A stretch of 64,000 bases of DNA from Tetrahymena elliotti 4EA (lineage: Eukaryota; Ciliophora; Oligohymenophorea; Hymenostomatida; Tetrahymenidae): positions 1 to 64,000 of the forward strand of contig JH720397.1 of assembly GCA_000231825.2 (NCBI GenBank), read 5' to 3'. Position 1 is the stretch's first letter. Every line of letters starts with the position of its first letter. The notes beneath the pieces are model-generated. The model saw only the letters and a program-made list of their open reading frames with translations, was not told the origin of the DNA and did no database searches. Position numbers and translations under genes: made by a program. Below, in pieces: positions 23,328 through 36,047 of the stretch.

Positions 23328-25161
23328 ATGAAAACATCAAATGTAGATAAAGCTTTTTCAAAAATGCCTAAGTTAATTAGTGTTCCTTAAATGCCATAAG
23401 TAAATAATTTCATGGCATACAATTAATATCCTCCATAAATGTAAATGAATTACCAACAACAATATTATTAAATGCCTCCTGATGCTTAGTATATGGGTTC
23501 TATGGGGTAACCAATGCAATATAATTAGCAAGCTTAATTTACAGGGGGATATCTTCCTTAAGTTTTTAATTAAAGTCTACCATAAAATTAAGAAAACACT
23601 CAAAAATAGCAAGCATTTTAAAATTTAGCCTTGGAATATACAAAGCATTATGTTGAATATTGGAATAATTATTATGAATAACTCAATAATCCAGCATAAC
23701 CTGAATAAGAAGACTCAAATGTGAAACATCAAAGCACGAGCTCTATAAATGATAGATATTATTCAGATAAAAAGCAAGGTTTGACCACTGAAAATAGTGG
23801 CAGATAAAAAGGTATTTAATTTAAATAAAATTTAAGAAATAAAGTGTTTTTCAATTTAAAAAAGATTCTAACTTATTGAAATCTTCAAAGTTTGCTTAAG
23901 AGAACAAGTCTTTAGCAGACTAAAAAGAAAAAATAAACTAAAATAAATAATCTATAGATGAGGATAATAAAGAAGCTTAGAGTTAATTTTCAGAAGATTC
24001 AGATCTGCTAAGAGAAGAATACAGAAAAAAAATAGTTGTAGAAGAGGAAGATCTTATTCCTGTCAACTAAAATTTCTTATTAGATCAATCTATGTAATTT
24101 TTAAACTTAATTCATAAGTTAATTTTTGAATGTGTACTCTTAAAAAATAAAGAGATGAAGATGATTTTGAGTAGTTTATACCTGAATGTAAAGTTGATCC
24201 AAATCTTAAGCTTATCGAAGAGTTAGAACATTACGAATAACTTGAAAGAGAAAAGGAGTTATAAATTTAAAGAGAAAGGGAAGAAAAAGAAAGAGAAGAA
24301 GAATTAAAAAGATAAAAAGAGCTCAAAGAACAGATCGAGCATGATTAATTTTATGCTGATAACCCAGAGATATATTTAGAGCATAGAAAACAGCAAAAGA
24401 AAGTAATATGTTTAATAATATATTTTTCTTTTTTATCTCTTTAAAGATTATTTTTTCATGTATATTTTTTTGTTATCAACTTGCTGTTTTTATGATAATT
24501 TTTAGGTTATTTTTGAGACCTTGAAATTAGAAATGGATAAACTTATTGAGAAAACATAAAAAATAGAGGAGGATTTATTTGAAGCTAATTAGGATATTAC
24601 TTAGGCTAAGAAATAATTAGAGTCTAATAATATTAAAAGAAAGAAAACAGAATTTTATCTTAGGGCAAAGCAGTTGCAATATGATATTGATAATATTATA
24701 GAGTAGATAATATTTTATTTTTAGTTAAAATTAATTATTTCTTAAAAATAAAAAGTAATAAGCAAGAAGAGAAATTAGCAGAAACAAACTTTAATTTATT
24801 AAAAGGGCTTCATGAAACCATTTTAGATGATTAACTAGAAAGAATGTATGAAACTAATTAGAAGCTATTCTTGGAAGTCAGTTAAGTTTTAACAGATATT
24901 ATTGGTGTCAAAAACAAATCAGGCTCATTTAACTAATTTAATTATTATGAATCCTTAAAACAAAAAGCTTAAAAAGAAGTAAAGTAAGAAAAAGATGAAA
25001 TGGAAAAAAAAAGAAAGCTATATGATAAGTTATTACCTCCATAAAAATCTATCAAAAGAAATGTTTTGGAATTATCTAATCAAAAAAGGTCTAATTCTAA
25101 AAATTAATCCTAAGAAAAGAAAAATTAACCTCTCCATAAAAAAGCTTGGGGACAGCATTGA
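23328..25161 (+). CDS. Coiled-coil protein of unknown function, 528 aa, five exons
   Basis: The exons 23328-23811, 23865-24093, 24153-24402, 24506-24723 and 24756-25161 close in phase and end in TGA. The start is MKTSNVDKAFSKMPK. The first 100 residues are rich in Q, M, P and Y (NNFMAYNQYPPQMQMNYQQQ). The middle is acidic. From about residue 245 there is a long charged coiled coil (EREKELQIQREREEKEREEE) followed by further helices (LKLEMDKLIEKTQKIEEDL). The C-terminus is basic, ending KKAWGQH. No catalytic motif, signal peptide or membrane span is present. The last intron (24724-24755, 32 nt) is short and is the weakest junction. It could be a cytoskeletal or scaffold protein, but nothing in the sequence decides this. 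Confidence 0.7.
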
Positions 25162-27333
25162 TACTATATAGTTAAAAAAAGAGAAAATGGATGATGATTG
25201 TGAATTTGTAAATAGTCTCTAAAGCACACTTCATAAATAAATAATTAAAAATAATACTTTAATTAAATATTAATTAATTATATTATTATAATAATACTTT
25301 CTTTTTAATAGAAAATCCAACAAATTATATTTTACCTTATATTATTTATTCTTATTATAATTCAAAATAATTTTACTAAATCATTAAAATAAATAGGGGT
25401 GGGATATTATGGAAGAAAATCAATAATTTTTTCAACTTAATTTTTAAAGATTTAGAGGCTTAAAAAAATTCTATCTCATATTAATTGTTGTTACATAATC
25501 ATTTATTTTTTAACTTAATTTATAAAAAAACTAAATTAATTTGAAAAATTCTCTATGAGTTATTTCTCTAGACAAAAAAAGCATTCTGATATGGTAGACT
25601 AACTCCAAAAAAATTCACTAAAAGCATTAAATAAGTTTATCCAGTTTTTATCTTTTAAAAACTATTTCGAACTCTGCTTTTACTTTTAATTAAGATAAAT
25701 ATTTTATTTAATATGTAAATATTGGTGGAGTAATAAATGCTTTATTTAAATCTTTAATTTTTATAATTTAACAAATAATCTGAACTTTAAGAATTTTTTA
25801 CTGGCTTCAAAATAAATAATTAAAAAAGATATAAAAATTTAGAAAAATCTAAATATCTTTCTAAAAGTAATTATTTAGATAAATATAATCTTAATTCATG
25901 AAAATGTCTGCCTTTAGGCAAAGCTTGTTCAGGTATAAGAGGTAACTGAAGGCAATGCAATATTATAGGATAGTCAATTTAAAATAAAATTTTTAGTTTA
26001 TATCTTACCAATTATACAAAGATTTTAACAATTTTTCAATTTTTATCATAATTTTAAATGTAAAAATTGATTACAAGCCTAACACCAGAAATCTTTAATC
26101 GTTATGATTTTACAAAAAAACGAAAAAATTAAAAGAATTTTTTGTAAAATTTTTCTAATTTAAATATGTTATTAAAAAATTTAAAATAATTTTTTGTAAA
26201 ATTTTTCTATTTTAAATATGTTATTAAAAAATCTAAATATTTTGGTCAGGTCAGTGTAATCTTAAGTCTCTTGAACAATTTTTTAATTTTTATTACAGAA
26301 ACAAGTGTATCTATCGATCTATCTGTTTATTTTTTCTTTTAATTAAATTTGAATTTACAAAATGTATTTTTGGAATTGTAACATAGATTAAGAAAATGAT
26401 TGATCATTTTCAAAAAATTTACCTTAAAAAAATATTTAAGGTAAGTTTTTTTTATTGAGCTAGAAGTATTTAAATTCAATTTTAAGAGTGAAATAATTGA
26501 TTAGCTTAACAAAGATTTATAAAAATTATGTCATTAAAGGTGGTAGAAAAAAACAAAATATTTCTGATGGATTCATAATTTTTCTGCTGGAAATTCATGT
26601 AATAAAATTACTACAAATCTTCATGGTATTGTTAATCTAAACTGTTAGGAAAAAGATAACTGGGACAAAATTAAATTATTTGATAACTGTTAAAATCTAG
26701 CATTTAATTTTAATGTTAATCTTTTTTACAAAGAGCCAAATTTGTTTAATTTCTGGAAAATAACTCACTCACCACATTTAAAAAATGTTAAATAAAATTG
26801 CAAGTCTTTTGATAAAAATGACGTAATTTTTATATTCTAAACAAAAAATACGAACAAAGCAGCTAAATAATAAAAAATTATATATGGCGTTGTACAATTT
26901 TATACTTGAGACTAGGATTATTTTTTGTTACAAAAAATAGTAAAATACAGATGAATTGAACGAACAATAAGATATCGAATTAATTATTGAGTATGTATGT
27001 CTATTTTTCTTTAAATTTTTAAAAATGATTTACTTACTTACTTTATACCAACTTTAATAATTTCATTATTAGTTAATCTTTTTATTTCTTGTTTGATCGA
27101 TCAAGTACTTTTATCAAAAAGTAAAAAAAATTTAATAAAATTTTTGTAAATAACTTTTTGAAAAAAAGTGTGAAATCCAACATTATTGATTGATATAAAG
27201 AGTTAATAAAATAAAAACAAAAAACAAATAAGATAAAAGAATTTAACTAGTAATTATTTATATTTATTTTAAACCTATTTACTTATTTACTCACCAAAAA
27301 CTAACAAAAAAAATAAATTGCAATCATTTATTT
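25162..27333. other. 2.2-kb AT-rich intergenic region
   Basis: There is no supported gene. It holds a 45-bp tandem duplication at 26136-26232 and a small hairpin-like TGCCTTTAGGCA near 25909. Confidence 0.45.
26136..26232 (+). repeat. Two-copy tandem repeat, 45-bp unit, 52-bp period
   Basis: 26136-26180 and 26188-26232 differ at about one base. Each runs from AATTTTTTGTAAAATTTTTC to ATGTTATTAAAAAAT. The near-identity suggests a recent duplication. Confidence 0.85.
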
Positions 27334-29468
27334 ATGTCTATTGATAGAATCATATTTCCTCGTCCAAAACCTCAATATAATGAGTAATCTATAAAAAACA
27401 AGGATGATAATTCATCGATCCAATTCATAAATTCTCCATCTGTTAAAGTTGAAAGTAACTACTATTACTATTATTAGATTATAGAAATACCTATCATAAT
27501 ATTTACAACTAGACTCAATCTAAACAAACCAATTATTGAAACTAGATAGCTTGGTCTTATGAAAAATATATTAGAATTATCTTATTAAAGATTGAATTTA
27601 TATAAATTTAATTGAAATAAGTGATACACTCTTATTTTAAATGGATCAAGCATATTTTTATTTCTAGCAATTATGGATTTTTAGCATTGTTTATTAATAT
27701 ATTAGTTCTAATTAGTTTGCAAAAAAGTTTAATTTTTTATAAAATATTAGATGAAAATCATCAGGTTCCAGTGATGTCTATGGTTTATAAATTATATGAA
27801 GAATCTTTTGATATTTATATCTTGTTTTTTCATGGTAATGCTGAAGATTTAGGAGGATGTTTGTAGTTTTTGAAGCTTTTGAGAGAGAGTTTAAGAGCAA
27901 ACATCATTGCTGTTGAATATCCAAGTTACGGTATCTATGATAAGAAAGTATCTTCAGAATAAATTAAGTAAGATGCTTTGAAAACTTATGATAGTCTTAT
28001 AGAATCTGGCATTGATTAGTCTAAGATATTTGTTTTCGGTCGTTCTATTGGAAGTGGACCTGCTTGTGAAATTGGAGCATAGAGAAGACCAGGAGGAATT
28101 ATTTTGTTAAGTGCATTTACTTCAATCAAGAAACTGTCAGGTGAGTTGTCTATTAGTTTAGTCAGCTATTTCGTTAAAGAGAGATTCAATAATATAGATA
28201 ATGTTTAACGTTTTACTTCTCCTTGCTTACTTATTCATGGTCAAGCAGATAGTTTAATAAAGCATTCACATTCTTTATTGCTTCAAGATGCTATGAGACA
28301 TAATGGAAGATTAGTACTAGCTGTTTATCCAGAGAGGATGACCCACAATCAATTTTAGATTAGAAAAGATATTGTTAGACCAATTGAAATGTTTTTAAAG
28401 AAGATCTAATTCTAGTATGTTAAGATTCAAACCAAATAATTGCCATAGATATTTTAAAATTCCATATCAGAAATGTAAATATAACTTAAAAATCAAAAAT
28501 CAGCAAGTGAAGATTGTCAGAAGTAATAAACTAGCCAATAGCAAATTGAATAGGCTTAAAAAAGGAAGAGATCTGATTCACACAATTTGGCAGATTTAAC
28601 TAAAAGCCAACCTGCTGTATACAGTGAAAGAAAAACTTATTCATCTGGAAATCAAAGATAAAATGTTATAAATAACCTGACTAAGTTATAAGAAAAGAAC
28701 AAAAAAAGCAATTAAAAGCAAGTTATCGATAAGAATAATAAAATATAAAATATAGAAATAGAAAAATACGAAGTAACTGAAAAGAAAGAAGAAAGGAGTT
28801 ATGCTAGTATTTATAGAGTCTAACAAAAATCAAAATAAGCCTAAGATGAAAATGTTATTTAGCCTATTTAGCCTGTAGATATTAATGTTATGTATTCTTT
28901 CCAAAAAGAAAATAATCACTTTGCAATTATTAAATTACAAACTCAAGATGATTCATCAAGTAATGATAATAGTCCAGACAAGAACCACAAAACTTTTGAT
29001 TATAAAGAATAAACTATTAATAATTAAATCTAAAAGCATGAATATGTTGGTGATATAGATGAAGATATCTAAGAACACTAGAGTGATTTTAATTATGATA
29101 GTATCGAAAATCAGCCTTAACTTGATTCAGTTTTTAGCTAAAAAAATATCTAATCTTCAGTAGACAAAAATATTCATAATTAAAAAGAGTAACAAAATCA
29201 TCAAAAAGAAGAAGATTAAGATAAAGAATTACCTGAACGCGAAAAGGAAATATTTGAAAATTATCCCAACAATTTAGACTATGAAAACTAGCTTACTGCT
29301 ATCAACCATGCTTAAGATGTCTAAGCAAACCACAAAAATGAAATATTTGATAGGCCTAATATGGAATATAATTATGACTATAACAATATAATAGAGCAAA
29401 ATGGCCATTTTTAGAATTATAACAATTCCCTATTTTAAAAAATAGATGATTTGGAAATATGTAATTGA
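27334..29468 (+). CDS. Alpha/beta hydrolase, ABHD17-like, with long Q/N-rich tail, 688 aa
   Basis: Exon 1 (27334-27553) begins MSIDRIIFPRPKPQY, a start typical of this ciliate family. Intron 27554-27621 is my best fit but its GTCTTA donor is weak. Exon 2 runs from 27622 to TGA 29466-29468. A hydrophobic segment (FLALFINILVLISL, about 90-105) precedes the fold. The oxyanion motif is FFHGNAEDLG (H144). The nucleophile elbow is GRSIGSG with Ser215, the acid is Asp283 in HGQADSLI, and the catalytic His is 315 in MTHNQF. All three triad residues are present. ABHD17 enzymes are serine hydrolases that depalmitoylate membrane proteins; that activity is inferred from family. After FLKKI the frame stays open for about 350 more codons rich in Q, N, D and E, with many TAA/TAG glutamines and no domain. 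This tail is unusual for the family. Confidence 0.8.
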
Positions 29469-32400
29469 AAACAAACAAAAAAACAAGCAATTACCAAACA
29501 AAATTTTGTAAAAAAATTCAATAAATAATTAAACAAACAAAAAAGAAATTGCATTATTAAAAAAATTAAAGCTAAATATACTTACTAATTCTTATATTAA
29601 ATTTACCAACAAACCAACTTTAACAATTTTATATAAAAAAAACAACTTTAAACTAACTATATGATATCAAAATCTTCTTATCCCAATCTAATAATCTAAG
29701 CATAAAAAAATAAAAATACCAATTAATCAATAGTATTAATAGATAGATTATCAGATATTAAAAATCTATCAAATAATTATTTATGTCTTCCTTTGTTAAT
29801 TCTATTGAAAAATTTATTATATTTTTTCTATACCAAACTCTCATGATTGATTTTTTAATCATTCTTTAAATCTTATTTTATTTTATCTATTTTAGTTACT
29901 AAATTTACCTTTTTCTACTCTAAGCTTCAAAAAGAAATCAAAACATAATATCTTCTATTACAGTAAAGTCTAAATTTAAAATGAAACTAACTATTAAATT
30001 ATAAATAAAATTAAATCGTAATCTAAAAAGAAAATAAAAAGAAAAGAAATATGAAATTTTAAATAATATTAAATCAATGATTTTAAAATCATTTTCAATT
30101 AACTGTTATAGTTTTTGGTTGAGTATCAAAGTATAAAATTGTTTGTATGATAATGCAAGAATACAAATCATTGGTCATTTTAAATTATATTAATGAATTT
30201 AACATAATTACTTTAAGATTTGAAGATAAATTAAAGATTACTTAAAATATTTGAACAAAAAATTATGAACCTGTAAACTGTAATTTCAGAATTCGTTTCT
30301 TAATCTCTTTTACTTAGAAATGAATAGCAGCTCATAATATAGTAGATAATTTTAAATATTGGGAATTCAAAATTAATATTTTTGTAATATTATGATATTA
30401 ATTAATTAGTATGTTAACATATTATAGAAGTTTTTTAGAAGAGTATTTGATTGAATAGCAAATAAACATAAAATTAGAACTAATATTTATAAATTCTATC
30501 TAGTAGTGTCTATTCATAATAATTTACCAATATTTGTGATATTTTCTTTAAAAAATATATTTTGATTTTTTTAAAATCAAATATTTGAATTTATTGTTTT
30601 AGAATAAATTAACAAAAGCCTAAAACTTAAAGTTATCATTAAAAATTTTAAGGGTTATTTATGTAAAAGAAAAGTGAGAGAATAAGAAAATATTTTCAGA
30701 CTAATTCTTTTATTTCTCATGACTTCTTATTATTTATCAATTAAAATTGACAGGCAGGCTCTTGTGATTAGTTTATGTTATGAATTTCAAAAAGGACGAT
30801 TTAATTTTTGTAATAATTTTAGATTCTAATTAAAGTATTTAATTTAAACCAACTTAAAAAATAAAAATTTTTTAATTTTAAAATTAAACGAAAAAGAAAT
30901 AAATAAATTAAAATTTGTTTAAGGAAATAGCATGATAATTAATATAATAAAATAAGGAAAAACAGGTTACATATAGTATTTCAATTATTTTCCTCGTTAA
31001 GCAACTTTCTGTAGATATTTTGATAGTAATTATCTAGATTTCTGAATGATTGAAAGAATAAATTTAGATTATTTCTTTTATTAGATTTTTTTTAGAAGCA
31101 AAGTTAGTGAGAAAATTACTAATTTTTAATTTCTTTTATAATGAATACAAAAAATATGAATTGTTTTCCTTGAATTAGTGTAATTTAAAAAATATTTGTC
31201 AGAATAAAATGATGTGGATGATTTAGACATTTTTTAGCTCTTTCTCTTTGCTTTTTTTAATTTTATACAAAATTTTTCAAATAGATGTTTGTGATAATGG
31301 AAGTCAGTAATTAACATTTAATTATGAAAATCATATTTTGCTTATTATCAAATTTAAACAAACCTAAATTATTTTTAATTAAGTATGTATGTATGTATAT
31401 CTGCTTTTGATTATCAATTAATGATATTTCTTTCACAGTGTAATAAAAATTAATTTATATTTTTCAGTATTTAATTTTTAAATTTATCAAATTATTGGAT
31501 TTGGAGTGCAATATGCATTATTTTGAGGTAAAAAAAAATATGGAAGTGGAGTAAAGAATGTAAATAAGTTGCTTTTTAACCAAATCTGATAAAATAGTGA
31601 GTTTGATAGTTGTCTTAAAAGTTTTAACTAAAATTTATCTGGTTCTGAAAAGAACAATAAAAGAAGAAAAAAGATATAAGAAAAGGGATAAATATATAAA
31701 TTCATAAAAAAAGTAGTTTAAAGATTGTTTGCTGATTGCTTTTGTTTTTTGTTTTATTACTTGGAGTTAACAAGCTTTATTGCAGTATTAAGAAATAATT
31801 ATTAAAGAGATGAATGAAGGTAGAAGTGAAGAATATTTATTTGAGGAAAGTTACTTAAATGTATAAGAAAGAGGTGGTTGGTCGATTGATTGATTGATTG
31901 TAAGGTATGATAAAGTAAAATACAATCAAAAATTTGTTAAGCTAATCATTTATTCAGTCATTTACAAAAAGTTTAAATTATATTCACTCATAAATACAAA
32001 CAAAAGAGAGAGAGAGTGAAGTAAATGTGTTTCGATTAATATTATAAGTTTTTACATGATTGTGTTTAAGAGTTAATGCAGTGTGCATATTATTTTTGGA
32101 AATCAAAGTGATTTTACTTAATAAGTATGTAATATTTCTCAATTATTTTGACAAGTAAATGGTAAAATCAATGAAAAAAAGGAGCAAATTCAAAGGCATA
32201 CTTAAAAAAAAAGAAGAAGCATTTATACATTCATTTATACATAATAAATCAATCAATTAAATAAATAAATAAATACAAAAACAAATAATTAATTCTTTAC
32301 GCTGAAAAATTTTTTATTAAACGATTGGAAAAGATTTTTTTTAAAAGGAATCTTAAAAGAAAAAAAAATTAGGGAAACAAAAAAACCTAAAAAAAATAAA

Positions 32401-32671
32401 GTGCTAATTAATTCACTCACAAATAAAGACAAAGAAAGAATAAATATCATTCTTACAATTTTTTTTGATTTGCAAGTCATAGTTGATTGAGTGAACGAAC
32501 GAACACATTAATAACAAAAACAAACAAACAGATAGATAGATAAACAAACAAATAAACGAAGCAATCTGAGAAGTAAATTAAGTATAAAAGGGATTAGTAC
32601 ACTAGAAGAAGAGAACATTTTATTAGATATTTGTCCTATACAAAAAAATAAATATTAGGTTGATTGGTTTT
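29469..32671. other. 3.2-kb AT-rich intergenic region
   Basis: No gene was found on either strand. Tetranucleotide tracts are scattered: GTAT near 31384, GATT near 31887, GAAC near 32491 and GATA near 32531. A 63-codon minus-strand frame at 32289-32480 is hydrophobic and AT-driven, and I do not support it. Confidence 0.45.
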
Positions 32672-35600
32672 ATGCTCAATCGATAAAGATTTCTTTAAAA
32701 GCTTGGTTTCTAAGCTCCAGAAGCTGTTTAAAAATAGATAGATGAATAGCAAAGACAGCAAAATGAATAGATAAAAAAGTAAATAGAGTCCTAAAAGCAG
32801 TCATTGATAGAAGAATCAAATAAAAGTGCCACAGCTTCCAGAATTGAAGAGTAAAAGGACCAGCCAAAAACTGCATCATCTACATAAGGTGAATCCTTTT
32901 CATCTCAAAGAGGCAAGTAAGATTCAGAAATGTTTGCTCCTTATATAAAAAAGCCACTACCTTTTGATGAAGAGATTTCTAAGTATTTTGACCATCCAGT
33001 AATCATGCATGAAGAGAAAGAAGAAAGCACTGCTGATGATGACGACGATGACCGCGTTAATGATTTATAAAACGATCACCCATAAGTTTCACACACTATC
33101 AGTATGAAAAAACCTCGCTTATAACTCTCTCAAAGTTTCCTTAACAGGGACGGAGACTTCCTTATAAATTATTATATAAAAGAAGATAATCAAAAGATTA
33201 GAAACAAGTATATTAATAAGCTCATTTCAAATAGAATTTTGCGTTAAGAGCCTTCCAAAAAGCATCAAACCAGTAATATTAAAGCTTTCATTTCACTCAA
33301 ATATTTACTTACATTCACTCATTCACTTTTTTTGAACAGAGATTTTCTGTAATTCTTCTAAAGCATAATAAAGAAAGAAAGCACTCCTCTTACTACAAAT
33401 TTATTGATAGATAGATGGTTTATAGGAGTCTTTAATAATAAGCTAACAAATATTCAAGCATTTTAAATAGTTAAATCAGCTACTGACTGATTCATTTTAT
33501 GTCATATGCAAGTGAAGAATAACTCAAAATCTTAGTTTTCTTTTCTTTGCTTTTTTTAAAAAAAGTGTTAGCTAATCTAATTAATATATTTTACTTCTTA
33601 ATAATAAAGTGATTATTTTTGATTGGGATGATACTCTCTTCTGTACCAGCCAGTTGCATGCTTAGCGCTTTGAGAATATTACTACAGATTAACAAAAGTA
33701 ACTTATGAACTTAGATAAATCAGCCGTAATATTTTGAAACATATTTATAATTAATCGCTTACTTCAAAGTAAGTAAGAAAGTATGTATGAAATTAGAACT
33801 CTTCTGCTTTATAATACCAGCACATAAAAATTAAGTTGAATCATGACTATTCAGTTTAAAGAAAATTTATTCAATTACTATTATTCAAAATCTAATTCTA
33901 ATTTTTAGCTTGGTAGATAACTCAAAAGAAGATATTTATTTTTACACTTTAAGATTATATAAATGCTCGTTTATTCTTGCAACTAATCATGTATTTTTAA
34001 TATAAAAAGAGTATGGTTTTAAAGGAAGCTTGTCATTATGGAGAAACATATATTATTACAAATGCTGCTCAAGGTTGGGTTGAGTACAGCAGCAAGAATT
34101 TTTTACCCACAGTATATAAATATTTAGATGAGTACAAAATAAAGGTTATCTCTGCTCGTTCTTTATATGAAAGTTAATATCCAAACTAATGTCATCAATG
34201 GAAAGTTGAAGCTTTCAGGGATATTAAAATCAACTTTGACAAGCAGGTAACATAGAATTCTATATTAAAATATTTTAGTTTGTCTGAATCAACATAGAAA
34301 AGTTTTAAATAATAAATATGCAAAATATCTTTGAAAAATATAGTTTTAGTTAGATAAAAATATTAACTTAATAAATATCAATGAAATAATGAAATGTAAC
34401 AAATTTTCTATGATTCCAACTTACATTTTTGAGAGTATTTTTTCATATTTTAATGGGATAATTGAGGATAGTTAACTTGCATTTTGTTAAATAAATGTGG
34501 ATTCAATTGATAGATACCCTCTAAAGCAAATAAATAATAAAAAGAATTTAAGAATTTTGAAAATAAAACTGTAAACCAATTACAATTAAATATTATTAGT
34601 GGGAAAAATTTGGATTTCCCCCTAGTAAATCAAGAAAATCACATGCACAGTCCCTTATTATTTAAATGATTTTTGATCAAAAATAATTTTTGGACTTTTG
34701 AGATAAGAGAAAATAGGTTTGATTGATTGAATGTGAAAATTGATAAAAAACAAAAAAAAAGGTAGCGATTCGAAATGTAAATTTCTATCAAATAGTTGAT
34801 TTACATAAAAAAGTAGGGAAATTAATAAATAATAATTGCATGAAGATTGATTGATCGAAAAAAGATTGTTTTAATTTCCTTGATTCACTTTATTTAAATA
34901 AGATAAATTAACAAATTCATTGATCAATTGATAGAACAATCAATGAAAATTTATTATATTCTGCTACAATTTTTAATAAAAGAATTTATATCAATATCTT
35001 TGTCATAATTTACATCATCAGCCTTCTCTGTCCTTCAAATCAAAATAATCGCTTCCTTTACTTCCTAAATGCATCCACTAACTTACTTTCACCAAATAGC
35101 TTTAGCCTACCAAACATTCTTTCAATATTCGATACTCTTTTATAATTACTATCAAGTCAAAAATATCTCATCATTCTTACAATAAGTTAAATAGTAAATT
35201 CTCCATGTAAAAATAATATGCAACAAATCAAACAAACAAATATTAATTAATTTAACTTGAGAAAATACTTAATGGCAATCATTGCAAGCAAGAATACAAA
35301 TAATTTAATCTGAGAATAAACTAAGTTTTCAAGAAAAAAGAAATAGAAAACTCAAGATATTGATCACAGATTAATAGTTTTAAATTAACTGATTTATGTT
35401 TAATTTATCTAGATAAAAATAGTGAAAAAAAAAAAAATTATAAAAGACTGATATAAATTGAAAAGAAAATAATATGTAACCTATCAAAGCGAATTAGTAA
35501 AAGAATTAATATCAAACGCTTGTTTTTAATTCTTTTATATCCGAATTTTCAAACACCAAAAATTGTCTTACAAGCAAACAAAAAAGCTATCAAAAAATTG

Positions 35601-36047
35601 AATCTGTCTAATTAATTTAGATTTTTGCTATGTTTTTATTTTTTAACTCAATAGAAATAAATGTTGATTAAATACTTTTGTCTTTTCTTTATTTTATTTT
35701 TAACTTTTTTAATTTATACTTTATTAGATCATTACTAATTTGATTTGCCTTGGTGATTCTCACATAGAAATAGAAGCAGCTCACATGCTAGCCAAGGAGT
35801 TTGATCAAAGCTTTATAAAAACAGTTAAATTCAAAGAATAGCCTAGAATCGAAGAGCTCATCAAGTAGCAAGATTTGGTTAGAGATAAACTTGAGCAAAT
35901 TTATACAAATTTCAAAAATCTTACAATCCGTTTAGAAAAGTAATTAATTTTCTTCTGATTTAAGATATTCTTTTTTAATTAAAATAACTCATTTTACATT
36001 TTAATCTAAATAGAAAGCAAAATCCTAAAGAACTCGCGAAAAAATGA
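32672..36047 (+). CDS. HAD-superfamily phosphatase-like protein, 399 aa, five exons
   Basis: The exons 32672-33272, 33610-33725, 34010-34246, 35728-35939 and 36014-36047 sum to 1,200 nt and close in phase. Residues 1-200 form a charged, disordered N-terminus starting MLNRQRFLQKLGFQAPEAVQ, with an acidic DDDDDD run. The HAD motif I is MIIFDWDDTLF (nucleophile D205, acid D207, T209). Motif II is YIITNAA (T256), followed by GWVEYSS. Motif III lies in HQWKVEAF, and motif IV region is NLICLGDSHIEIEAAH (D328). The set is complete, so phosphohydrolase activity is likely; the substrate is unknown. The pattern matches a ciliate-expanded HAD family. Intron 3 (34247-35727, 1,481 nt) is far larger than the others and contains an antisense gene. 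An ATG-initiated alternative at 32732 would break frame. Confidence 0.85.
34924..35206 (-). CDS. Nested antisense three-exon small protein, 63 aa
   Basis: On the minus strand, inside intron 3 of the HAD gene, exons 35206-35181, 35148-35087 and 35027-34924 join in phase (26+62+104 nt) from ATG to TGA. Both introns are canonical: GTAAGA...GATAG (32 nt) and GTAAGT...GACAG (59 nt). The protein begins MENLLFNLFNYKRVSNIERM and continues FGRLKLFGEKKADDVNYDKD, ending FIDCSIN. The sequence looks like real protein, with mixed hydrophobic and charged residues and codons less AT-driven than the surrounding intron. I do not recognise a family. It may be a genuine microprotein or the surviving 5' part of a longer gene. 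Confidence 0.55.

Noticed and set aside
32289..32480. 63-codon minus-strand hydrophobic frame
   Set aside because: It is poly-Phe/Ile/Leu from A-rich plus-strand sequence, with no protein-like pattern.
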